Below, piece by piece: positions 8,064 through 15,846 of a stretch of DNA of 64,000 bases. Each line of letters opens with the position of its first letter. Within the stretch, counting starts at the first letter, position 1. Location: contig JAFAGI010000020.1 of assembly GCA_023422835.1 (NCBI GenBank), positions 186,001 to 250,000 on the forward strand, read 5' to 3'. The position numbers were made by a program, and so were the translations under genes. This DNA comes from Bacteroidota bacterium (GTDB lineage: Bacteria > Bacteroidota > Bacteroidia > Chitinophagales > Chitinophagaceae). A model generated the notes under the pieces. The model had not been told where the DNA came from. It searched no databases and worked only from the letters and a program-made list of their open reading frames with translations.

Positions 8064-9869
8064 TTATCCGTTACCTGCCTGCTTGGCGGCGCGCTTCCTG
8101 TCTTCTTCATTGAGCAATACTTTGCGTAAACGAATGCTTTTGGGCGTTACCTCAATGCACTCATCTTCCTGGATGTATTCCATGCATTCTTCCAGGCTCA
8201 TCTGTATTTTAGGAGCAATGTTGGTAGCCGCATCTGAGCCGCTGGCGCGCATATTAGTCAGCTTTTTACCTTCGGTAGCATTAACTATCAGGTCTCCGGG
8301 TTTAATGTGCTCAGCAATGATCTGGCCCACATATACATCTTCGCCGGGATCCACAAAGAACGATCCTCTGTCCTGCAATTTATCAATAGAGTAGCCGGTG
8401 GTAGGAGCCTGGTTTTTAGAGATCAGCACGCCGTTGTTCCTGCCGGGGATCGGGCCTTTCCATGGTTTATAATCAATAAAGTTGTGTGCCATGATAGCCT
8501 CACCAGCCGTATTGGTAAGCATTTGAGAGCGCAACCCGATTAAGCCTCGGGAAGGAATCTCAAATTCCAGATGTTGCATATCGCCTTTGCTTTCCATTAT
8601 CAGCATTTCACCTTTGCGTTGGGTAACCAGGTCAATCACTTTTCCGCTGAACTCTTCGGGCACGTCTACTACCAGGTTTTCATACGGCTCGCATTTTTGT
8701 CCGTCAATTTCTTTCACCAGCACCTGCGGCTGGCCTACAGTAAGCTCATAACCTTCGCGGCGCATAGTTTCTACCAATACGCCTAAATGCAGAATACCTC
8801 TTCCATATACCATAAAGCTGTCGGCACTGTCTGTATCCTCCACCCTGAGCGCTAAGTTTTTTTCTGTCTCTTTCATAAGGCGGTCGCGCAGGTGGCGTGA
8901 AGTAACGAACTTGCCGTCTTTACCGAAAAAAGGTGACGTGTTGATGCTGAACGTCATGCTCATGGTAGGCTCATCCACATGAATCACAGGCAAAGCTTCG
9001 GGCGTTTCCACATCACAGATGGTATCGCCGATATTAAAATCTTCCAGGCCTACTACTGCACAAAGATCGCCTGCCAGCACTTCCTGTACTTTTCTTTTCC
9101 CCATGCCTTCAAATACGTACAGCTCTTTTACACGCGATCTTTTTATAGAGCCGTCTGCCTGCACCAAAGCTATGGGCTGGTTGTCCCTGATGCTGCCGCG
9201 CGTAACTTTTCCTACAGCTATTCTGCCAAGGAAGGATGAGTAATCCAGGGAGGTGATCTGCATTTGCAATGCACCCTCTTTCACCTCGGGCTCCGGAACA
9301 TATTTTAAAATGCCGTCCATCAACGGAAGAATATCTTCGCGGGGCTCTAATGTGTCATTGAACCAGCCTTGCTTCCCGCTTCCGTAAAAAGTAGGAAAGT
9401 TCAATTGCTCTTCAGTCGCATCCAGGTTAAAGAATAATTCAAAAACCGCATCGTGTACCTCATCGGGCCGGCAATTGGGTTTATCCACTTTATTAATGAC
9501 AACAATGGGTTTTAAGTTTAACTGCAATGCCTTTTGCAATACAAAACGTGTCTGCGGCATCGGGCCTTCAAATGCATCTACTAACAATATTACGCCATCG
9601 GCCATCTTCAGAACGCGTTCAACCTCACCGCCAAAATCAGAGTGGCCTGGCGTGTCGATCACGTTGATCTTGGTACCGTTGTAGGTTACTGCAGCGTTTT
9701 TACTGAAAATGGTAATGCCCCGTTCCCTTTCAAGGTCGTTGCTATCCATTAGCAACTCTCCGGTCTCCTGGTTGTCGCGAAATATTTTTGCTGTGTGTAA
9801 GATTCTGTCTACCAGGGTGGTTTTGCCGTGGTCAACGTGGGCAATAATAGCAATGTTGCGTATATTCAT
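8064..9869 (-). CDS. typA: Ribosome-associated GTPase TypA/BipA
   Basis: 601 residues, full length. It is a translational GTPase of the EF-G family that binds the ribosome and affects 50S assembly and growth under stress. G-domain motifs seen: AHVDHGKT (10-17), DTPGHSDFGGEV and NKVDKPN. The BipA-specific C-terminal region contains GRGILHLGVL and SRGLIGLRSQ. Transcription probably starts at the -7 element at 9918-9925, with a leader of about 40 nt. It may be co-transcribed with the GNAT gene. Confidence 0.96.
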   Translation of the reverse strand: MNIRNIAIIAHVDHGKTTLVDRILHTAKIFRDNQETGELLMDSNDLERERGITIFSKNAAVTYNGTKINVIDTPGHSDFGGEVERVLKMADGVILLVDAFEGPMPQTRFVLQKALQLNLKPIVVINKVDKPNCRPDEVHDAVFELFFNLDATEEQLNFPTFYGSGKQGWFNDTLEPREDILPLMDGILKYVPEPEVKEGALQMQITSLDYSSFLGRIAVGKVTRGSIRDNQPIALVQADGSIKRSRVKELYVFEGMGKRKVQEVLAGDLCAVVGLEDFNIGDTICDVETPEALPVIHVDEPTMSMTFSINTSPFFGKDGKFVTSRHLRDRLMKETEKNLALRVEDTDSADSFMVYGRGILHLGVLVETMRREGYELTVGQPQVLVKEIDGQKCEPYENLVVDVPEEFSGKVIDLVTQRKGEMLIMESKGDMQHLEFEIPSRGLIGLRSQMLTNTAGEAIMAHNFIDYKPWKGPIPGRNNGVLISKNQAPTTGYSIDKLQDRGSFFVDPGEDVYVGQIIAEHIKPGDLIVNATEGKKLTNMRASGSDAATNIAPKIQMSLEECMEYIQEDECIEVTPKSIRLRKVLLNEEDRKRAAKQAGNG

Positions 9870-9917
9870 TCTTTTATTTTAGGATGGCAAAAGCAAACTT
9901 TTTTGCTTTTAAGGGCG

Positions 9918-9925
9918 CAAAGGTA
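9918..9925 (-). promoter_or_regulatory. -7 element of the typA promoter
   Basis: TACCTTTG on the minus strand, a perfect TAnnTTTG, about 50 bp before the typA ATG. No TTG is seen at the -33 position. A palindrome AAAAGCAAA/TTTGCTTTT (9889-9911) follows inside the short leader. Confidence 0.6.
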
Positions 9926-9994
9926 GCATTTTTCAAAGAAAAAAATTAAATTGGCGTAATTAAGCAATTGTTACGGCAAAAAAATAACAGGAGT

Positions 9995-10903
9995 TTATTC
10001 CACACATTCCAGCGATATTTTATGCTTTTGAACCGTAAATTTATGCCTTAACCCGCAACGTAGCGACACATTTTCTTCCGTATGGCCCACTGGGAACCCG
10101 AAACAATAGGGAAAAGTATACGGCTTTAAATGTTCTTTGATCACTTCTTCAACCGTTTTGCCGAAAGGATCGGTGGTGTCTTTCATATCAGAGAAGGAAC
10201 CAACCACAAGCCCTGCTATTTTGTCGAGCCAGCCAGAACGTTTTAGCTGTATCAGCATCCTGTCTACATTATAGATATATTCCCCGATATCTTCAATAAA
10301 TAAAATCTTATTTTTCACATCCGGTTCAGATTTACTGCCTACGCTATGCGCCAGCAATGCCAGGTTGCCGCCCACAAGCCGGCCCTCTGCCTTTCCTGCA
10401 TGGTTAAAAGCATGCGGCGCTGCCTGGTAGTTTGTTTTCTGGCCGAGTAATGTTTTTCTCACAGACTGTATGTACAGCGAGTTTACATCGTCATTGAAGG
10501 CCGCTGCCATAGGAGCATGTATAGTTGCGGTTTTCAGCACTTTATTGATGTGTGTATGCAATAAAGTAATGTCGCTGTAGCCGCATACCCACTTTGGGTT
10601 CTTTTTAAATTTTTTAAAATCGATATCGTCAATAATGCGGCTGATGCCATAGCCTCCGCGTCCGAAGAATACAGCTTTGATGTCATCATTATCCAGCATA
10701 TTCTGCAGGTCGTGCAGCCGCTCCACATCGGTACCGGAGAAATAGTTTACCTGTTCTTTGCCAAGCGTAGCGCCCACTTTTACCTTAAACCCCCATGCTT
10801 CAAAGGTATCAATACAGAGTTGCGCTTTTTCTAATTGCATGTAGCCGGCCGGGCAGGTAATGCCTATGGTGTCGCCTTTTTTAAGATAGGGAGGTATTTT
10901 CAT
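9995..10903 (-). CDS. ldcA: LD-carboxypeptidase, peptidase family S66 (cytoplasmic form)
   Basis: 302 residues without a signal peptide. Family S66 removes the terminal D-Ala from murein tetrapeptides during peptidoglycan recycling. The catalytic triad is visible: Ser110 in CGYSD, a Glu in LFIEDIGEY (Glu204 likely) and His274 in PVGH. GRGGYG (81-86) is the family substrate-pocket motif. A second S66 gene, with a signal peptide, lies 217 bp upstream on the same strand. Together they look like an old duplication split between compartments. Confidence 0.92.
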   Translation of the reverse strand: MKIPPYLKKGDTIGITCPAGYMQLEKAQLCIDTFEAWGFKVKVGATLGKEQVNYFSGTDVERLHDLQNMLDNDDIKAVFFGRGGYGISRIIDDIDFKKFKKNPKWVCGYSDITLLHTHINKVLKTATIHAPMAAAFNDDVNSLYIQSVRKTLLGQKTNYQAAPHAFNHAGKAEGRLVGGNLALLAHSVGSKSEPDVKNKILFIEDIGEYIYNVDRMLIQLKRSGWLDKIAGLVVGSFSDMKDTTDPFGKTVEEVIKEHLKPYTFPYCFGFPVGHTEENVSLRCGLRHKFTVQKHKISLECVE

Positions 10904-10912
10904 TTTTATTTT

Positions 10913-10947
10913 CAGATTGCAGATTACAGGTTACAAATTTTAGGTTA
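10913..10947. repeat. Degenerate 7-bp tandem repeat
   Basis: Five imperfect heptamers in a row: cagattg, cagatta, caggtta, caaattt, taggtta. They lie in the 217-bp spacer between the two S66 genes. Confidence 0.6.
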
Positions 10948-11030
10948 CCGGCCATTTCAAATTTCATCCAACATCATCAGTATAAGTTCTCAACACCGCT
11001 TTGTTGTCTACTCTCATCTTTCATATCGCA

Positions 11031-11072
11031 CACTTCTCACTTTCACTTTTCACTTTTCACTTTTCACTTTTC
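11031..11072. repeat. 7-bp tandem repeat (cactttt), four perfect copies plus degenerate flanks
   Basis: cactttt occurs four times in register at 11044-11071, preceded by cacttct and a shortened unit and followed by a tctctc tract. Such tracts can vary in copy number by slipped-strand mispairing. Confidence 0.75.
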
Positions 11073-11120
11073 TCTCTCCTCTCTCCACTTTCCGCCCATT
11101 CTCTATTATCAATTACCGTA

Positions 11121-12149
11121 CTATATCTCATTCAACATGGTTCCGCTGCTATTCACCTGCAGGCGATGTTTTACGCCGCATTTCAATGCAAAATTATCAT
11201 ATTGGTGGCCTACGGGAAAATCAAAACACACGGGATAGCTGTATTCACTTAGTTTTTCCAGCACCACATCGTAAATGGTCTTATTTAATTCATCAGCATA
11301 GTTTGCCTGCTGCTTTATTTTCATGCCGCCAATGATGAGCCCTTTCAGGTTTTTTAATTTGCCTGTACGCTTCAGGTTCCACAACATGCGGTCAATATTA
11401 TATAGGTATTCACCCGTCTCTTCCAGGAACAGGATTTTACCATCCGTGATAATTTCAGATGAACTGCCTGCCAGGTTTTCAATTGTCCGCAGGTTGCCGC
11501 CTATGAGTTCGGCTTCGGCCGTACCTGTTTTATTCATTTGATTGAATGGAGCGGAATAGGACATTTTCTTTAAGCCCATCAACGCATCACGAATGGAAAG
11601 AATTGTTTCCTGCTGTATGGGCAATGCTGTGAGAAAATTGTCGGGGAAGCTGTTGAGCATTTTGGAATGTATGCTGGCAATGTTGTATTTTGAATTGACG
11701 TGGGCATGAAATACAGTGGCATCGCTGAAGCCTATGATCCATTTCGGGTTTTTAATAAATGCAGAAAAGTCCAGCTTATCTATAAACCTTACTGCGCCAT
11801 AACCGCCGCGTGCGCACATAATAGCTTTCACACCGGGGTTATCCAGCATTGACTGAAAATCCTGTGTACGCTCCTGGTCGGTGCCGCCAAAGGTGCCGTC
11901 TTTCTTATCCACGGTTTTACCAAGCATGACCCTGAAGCCCCAATCCTGTATCTGCTGCAAGGCGGGCAACATTTCTTTCCTGGTCATAAATCCTGAGGGG
12001 CAGCTAACTCCTATTGTATCGCCGGGACGAAGGCCTTTGGGAACAACAGATACTTTGGTGTGAATATTTTGCCGGGCAAATGAGGGTAAGGACAGGAGCC
12101 CGCCACCCAGCAAAACACCTGAAGACCTGATAAATAATTTCCTGTTCAC
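11121..12149 (-). CDS. LD-carboxypeptidase, peptidase family S66 (exported form)
   Basis: 342 residues. An N-terminal hydrophobic segment (residues 6-22, GVLLGGGLLSLPSF) predicts export, unlike the shorter S66 paralogue downstream. The triad is intact: Ser142 in GFSDAT, a Glu in LFLEETGEY and a His in PVGH; ARGGYG (113-118) is also conserved. It probably trims peptide stems in the periplasm. It is divergent from the LacI-type gene with 88 bp between them. Confidence 0.9.
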   Translation of the reverse strand: MNRKLFIRSSGVLLGGGLLSLPSFARQNIHTKVSVVPKGLRPGDTIGVSCPSGFMTRKEMLPALQQIQDWGFRVMLGKTVDKKDGTFGGTDQERTQDFQSMLDNPGVKAIMCARGGYGAVRFIDKLDFSAFIKNPKWIIGFSDATVFHAHVNSKYNIASIHSKMLNSFPDNFLTALPIQQETILSIRDALMGLKKMSYSAPFNQMNKTGTAEAELIGGNLRTIENLAGSSSEIITDGKILFLEETGEYLYNIDRMLWNLKRTGKLKNLKGLIIGGMKIKQQANYADELNKTIYDVVLEKLSEYSYPVCFDFPVGHQYDNFALKCGVKHRLQVNSSGTMLNEI

Positions 12150-12237
12150 CGGGTGAAATTAAATAAATTTACCAAAAAGTCAGAGGAACCGTTAAAATAA
12201 TTTATCTTGTGTAGCGGAAAAAACTATGTTGCAGTAA

Positions 12238-13254
12238 ATGCATAACAAAAACATCACAATAAAAGAAATAGCCAAAAAACTGAATGTATCTATTTCTACC
12301 GTTTCAAGAGCCTTAAATGATCATCCGGGTATTGGCAAAAAAAACCGTGAACGCATTAAACAGTTTGCACAAGAACACAATTATCAGAAAAATCTTACTG
12401 CACTATATTTTAAAACAGGCAAAAGCTTCACCATCGGTGTAATTGTGCCTGAGATTACAGAAACCTTTTTCTCGAGAGCCATCACAGGCATTGAAGATGT
12501 GGCCACGGAAAACGGCTACAATGTTTTTTTTAGCCAGAGTCACAACGATATTGAAAAGGAAAAAGAAATTATTTCGTTATACAGAAAAAGCGGCATCGAT
12601 GGATTGCTGATATCATTATCAAAATCTACCAGGAATATTGAACATTTCAAGGAGCTGCAGGACTCGGGGGTACCTGTAATATTTTTCGACAGGATACCCA
12701 AAGACAGCAGTATGTACACTGTATCCTGCGATCTTTTTAACAGCTCTAAGCTGCTGATAGATTTCCTGTGGGAAAAAGGCCACAAAACCATTGGGCTGAT
12801 CAAAGGGCCAAGTTCGCTCAACGCCACTATGGAAAGGATGCGCGGCTTTATGGAGGGGCTGAATAAGAAACGGGTAAAGACAGACCCTGCCCTATTTGCC
12901 ACCTCTGATCTTACACGGGAGGGCACACGCAAAGCCATGGAGGATATATTGTCTCAAAAGAAAAAACCTACGGCCATAGTAGCTTTCAACGATTACGTAG
13001 CGCTGGACGCTATACAATACATACAGGAAAAAACCTCGATGAAAATCAATGAAGACATCTGCTTTGTAAGCTATGCCAACGTACCGATCACGAACTACAT
13101 TGATGTGGCCAAGCCCATTGCATCTATAGAACAATTTCCTTACGAGCAGGGCAAACTTGCCACAGAATTATTACTCAAAATTCTGAGAGACCCACAAACC
13201 GAATTAACTGACAGGCATATTGTACTGGAAGGGAAACTGATAGAGCATTTTTAA
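12238..13254 (+). CDS. LacI/GalR-family transcriptional regulator
   Basis: 338 residues. The N-terminal helix-turn-helix (residues 5-25, IKEIAKKLNVSISTVSRAL) and the hinge NHPGIGKKNRERI-like region are typical, followed by a periplasmic-binding-like sugar sensor domain starting at SFTIGVIVPEI and containing SGIDGLLIS and FFDRIP. It should bind an operator and respond to a sugar or phosphorylated sugar. No sugar catabolic operon is adjacent. The neighbours (an S66 gene divergent, a YciO gene convergent with a 2-bp gap) do not reveal its targets. Confidence 0.92.
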   Translation: MHNKNITIKEIAKKLNVSISTVSRALNDHPGIGKKNRERIKQFAQEHNYQKNLTALYFKTGKSFTIGVIVPEITETFFSRAITGIEDVATENGYNVFFSQSHNDIEKEKEIISLYRKSGIDGLLISLSKSTRNIEHFKELQDSGVPVIFFDRIPKDSSMYTVSCDLFNSSKLLIDFLWEKGHKTIGLIKGPSSLNATMERMRGFMEGLNKKRVKTDPALFATSDLTREGTRKAMEDILSQKKKPTAIVAFNDYVALDAIQYIQEKTSMKINEDICFVSYANVPITNYIDVAKPIASIEQFPYEQGKLATELLLKILRDPQTELTDRHIVLEGKLIEHF

Positions 13255-13256
13255 TA

Positions 13257-13865
13257 TCATTCATTAAATTCTCCCAACCCCTGCCTGATAATCTCATATT
13301 CATCCGTTGTACAGTCTACAATAGTAGAAGGGATCATACCGCCCGTGCCGCCGTCTACCACAATATCTACCACATCTTTAAAATTCTCATACATTAGTTC
13401 CGGATTGGTATACTCCTCTACCATTTCACCGGGCAGCGATGTGGAAAGAATAGGCCTGCCCAATGTCTGTACAAGTGTCTGGGAAATTTTATTGTCGGGA
13501 ACTCTTAAGCCAATGGTGTTCTTTTTGTTCTGTAAAAGCTTAGGCACTTCCTTGCTTGCAGGCAGTATAAAGGTATACGGGCCGGGCAGGTGCTCTTTTA
13601 AAATCCGGTATAGAGGCGTAGATATAGATTTTGTGTATTTGCTCAGATCGCTAAGATCGGCGCAAACAAACGACAGGTGTATTTTCTGAAAGTCTACTTT
13701 TTTAATGGCAGCCACCCGCTGGGTAGCTTTGTGATTAAAAATATCACAGCCGAGGCCATAGATGGTATCTGTGGGATATATGATCACACCGCCATCAAGC
13801 AGGCATTCTACAATTGTTTTTACATTTCTTGGGTTCGGGTTGTCTGGATGTAGTTGCAGGAACAT
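13257..13865 (-). CDS. Sua5/YciO/YrdC-family protein
   Basis: 202 residues, a single YrdC-like domain. YrdC/Sua5 enzymes make threonylcarbamoyl-AMP for the t6A modification of tRNA; YciO is a shorter-studied relative. Motifs seen: YPTDTIYGLGCD (residues about 30-41), LPGPYTFIL and IGLRVPD. The KRxxR-type substrate motif of YrdC is not obvious, so a YciO-type role is possible. It follows the acid phosphatase gene by one base (TGA-T-ATG), so the two are one operon. Confidence 0.85.
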   Translation of the reverse strand: MFLQLHPDNPNPRNVKTIVECLLDGGVIIYPTDTIYGLGCDIFNHKATQRVAAIKKVDFQKIHLSFVCADLSDLSKYTKSISTPLYRILKEHLPGPYTFILPASKEVPKLLQNKKNTIGLRVPDNKISQTLVQTLGRPILSTSLPGEMVEEYTNPELMYENFKDVVDIVVDGGTGGMIPSTIVDCTTDEYEIIRQGLGEFNE

Positions 13866-13866
13866 A

Positions 13867-14673
13867 TCAATAGGTTTTAGCTTTGGTTTTTAAAATATCA
13901 GCTTTTTGCATGGGTGTAAGCCGGTAGTTGTAGTCGTAGATAGCGCTTTCCCAGTCGCCATAGTTGGGGTTGGGCAGCACAATGAATTTCCTGCCGAAAA
14001 GCGCTGCATTGTTCTTAACCTGCCGGGTTCTTTCTTCCTCACTTTTTTTATCAAATACAGAGGTAAAGTCAGACAGGTTATCTCCGCAAAGCATGATGAT
14101 CTCATGGTTTTGAGAGATTGCTTCCCTGCGCGGCTCTTTGCCGCCTATGGTTGTGCGCAGCAACAGGTGCTGCTCATCGGCATAAGGAAAATTATATTTT
14201 TGCAGGTTCTTCAGCGTAGCTGCGCGCTCGTGGTGGTAGCGGTTGGTGACGTAGAAAATTTGCACGCCCTTGGAAGCCGCGTATTTAAAAAATGTGAGCG
14301 CCCCGGCAACGGTGTCAGCGCTGGCTTTGGCTGTCCATTCGTTCCAGGCTGCCTGCTCAAAATCTTTGCCGAGGTGCGCCTGGTGCACCGAGTTGGGTGT
14401 ATTGTCTAAAATGGTCTCGTCAATATCGGTAACAATAGCGGGCGGTTTGCCGGAGGTATTATTTTTCAGCGTTTCATCGAGGTAGAGTGCGGCCGAATTA
14501 TAGGCCTGGAAGCAGAGCGCTTTGTACTCTGCCGCGCGCTGTATGTATAGAGCGGTGTACAATTTTGCATTGGGAAAAAACTGATCGGCGGCGGCCTGCT
14601 GAGCATGATAGTTGTAGGTTTTGCAACTGCCCAGCAGTACCAGCACGAAGAGTAAATATTTTTGCTTAAGCAT
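13867..14673 (-). CDS. Acid phosphatase lipoprotein, HAD superfamily, e(P4)-like
   Basis: 268 residues. The signal peptide ends in lipobox LLGSC (Cys17), so it should be anchored to a membrane facing the periplasm. The HAD nucleophile motif is TDIDETILD, where the first Asp is the nucleophile and the second the acid/base; FYVTNR and a downstream GDNLSDF supply the remaining HAD motifs. The family includes the e(P4) 5'-nucleotidase that dephosphorylates NMN and similar nucleotides. The YciO-type gene follows immediately. Confidence 0.9.
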   Translation of the reverse strand: MLKQKYLLFVLVLLGSCKTYNYHAQQAAADQFFPNAKLYTALYIQRAAEYKALCFQAYNSAALYLDETLKNNTSGKPPAIVTDIDETILDNTPNSVHQAHLGKDFEQAAWNEWTAKASADTVAGALTFFKYAASKGVQIFYVTNRYHHERAATLKNLQKYNFPYADEQHLLLRTTIGGKEPRREAISQNHEIIMLCGDNLSDFTSVFDKKSEEERTRQVKNNAALFGRKFIVLPNPNYGDWESAIYDYNYRLTPMQKADILKTKAKTY

Positions 14674-14690
14674 AGGCCGATTTTTACTTT

Positions 14691-14698
14691 CAAATGTA
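14691..14698 (-). promoter_or_regulatory. -7 element for the acid phosphatase operon
   Basis: TACATTTG on the minus strand, perfect TAnnTTTG, 18 bp before the ATG at 14673. No TTG is placed at -33. Confidence 0.5.
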
Positions 14699-14811
14699 CA
14701 AAGAGTTTTTTAGGCGTAGAAATTAGTATAGCACAGGTTCACAACACCTCAACAATTCAGCACCCCCTTTCTTAACATAACCTTGCTAATATTTTTTACA
14801 ACTATCATCGT

Positions 14812-14838
14812 TTGTGCCGATTAAAAAATCTACCTTTG
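14812..14838 (+). promoter_or_regulatory. Promoter of the DedA gene
   Basis: TTG at 14812-14814 and TACCTTTG at 14831-14838. The -7 element is perfect; the 16-bp spacer is shorter than usual. Confidence 0.55.
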
Positions 14839-14857
14839 CGCAGCTTAACCACACACC

Positions 14858-15520
14858 ATGGATTTAATCGATTTTATACTGCATATAGATCAGCACCTCA
14901 ATGATTTTATCATTGCTTACGACAGCTGGATCTACGTGATACTTTTCCTGATTATTTTTGTTGAAACCGGCGTGGTAGTAATGCCTTTTTTGCCCGGCGA
15001 CTCCCTGCTGTTTGCCGTGGGCATGTTTGCGGCCCAGGGCTCGCTCAACATATGGATATGCCTGGTGCTGCTGCTGGCGGCAGCCATTCTTGGTGATGCG
15101 TCCAACTACCTTATCGGAAAATATTTAGGACCCAAAATGATGAAGCTACGGTGGAGGGGTAAACAGCTTATCAAACCGCAATACCTGGACAAGACCCATG
15201 AATTTTACGAGAAGCATGGCGCCAAAACCATTGTAATCGCCCGCTTTGTGCCTATTGTGCGCACATTTGCACCGTTTGTGGCAGGCATCGGGAAAATGAA
15301 TTACTGGCATTTTCTTTCCTACAATGTTATCGGCGGCGTACTGTGGATCGTAGGCCTTACACTGGCGGGTTATTTCCTGGGAAGCATCCCTTTTATCAAA
15401 GATAATTTTGAGATTGTGGTGTTCGTGATCATTTTCCTGTCTCTGCTACCTATGATTTTTGAATTCCTTAAAACTAAAAGGCAGGCTAAGGCCAACAGGG
15501 AATGGGAAGCGGGTGATTAA
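14858..15520 (+). CDS. DedA/SNARE-associated family membrane protein
   Basis: 220 residues with about five hydrophobic segments. DedA proteins act in the inner membrane and are linked to lipid (undecaprenyl phosphate or phospholipid) flipping and membrane homeostasis. The conserved family blocks are seen: ETGVVVMPFLPGDSLLF near residue 37 and ARFVPIVRTFAPFVAGIGKM near 130. The C-terminus is charged and cytoplasmic. It is a single gene between the acid phosphatase and secA. Confidence 0.92.
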   Translation: MDLIDFILHIDQHLNDFIIAYDSWIYVILFLIIFVETGVVVMPFLPGDSLLFAVGMFAAQGSLNIWICLVLLLAAAILGDASNYLIGKYLGPKMMKLRWRGKQLIKPQYLDKTHEFYEKHGAKTIVIARFVPIVRTFAPFVAGIGKMNYWHFLSYNVIGGVLWIVGLTLAGYFLGSIPFIKDNFEIVVFVIIFLSLLPMIFEFLKTKRQAKANREWEAGD

Positions 15521-15846
15521 ATAAAATTGCAGGCTGCCTATTTCGAACCACTATATCCCCATTACTGCAGAAATCTGGTATAACTTCTTTCCAATGCAGC
15601 AATTTTTGTCATAGCAATATCCCTGATTGTACTGAATGCTTTCTTTTTGATTTTTTAGAATTCCTTTTCTTTAGGTGTAGCCCATCCGCAAAGGCTGCCT
15701 AATCACAATAAACGCTTGCTAAGCATGAGAAAACATTCAGCCATTTTGGCAAGAAAATGCATTAGCATTATTTTTGAATGTACATTTGCACATTCATTCA
15801 AACAAAACAAATAGCTGTTTTGTTTTAAAATATACATATAAATAAT
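15521..15846. other. 326-bp spacer before secA with a possible gene scrap
   Basis: The right part holds the secA -7 element. On the minus strand 15562-15699 reads as 14 codons, a stop, then 29 codons (KIKKKAFSTIRDIAMT...) ending in TAA, with protein-like composition. It might be a decayed gene end, but it is too short to be sure. Confidence 0.3.
15781..15788 (+). promoter_or_regulatory. -7 element of the secA promoter
   Basis: TACATTTG, perfect TAnnTTTG, 59 bp before the secA ATG. No TTG at the expected -33 distance. Confidence 0.5.

Noticed and set aside
10835..11335. 166-codon plus-strand frame through the S66 spacer
   Set aside because: It spans heptamer repeats and parts of both S66 genes antisense, and encodes low-complexity Thr/Phe/Ser text.
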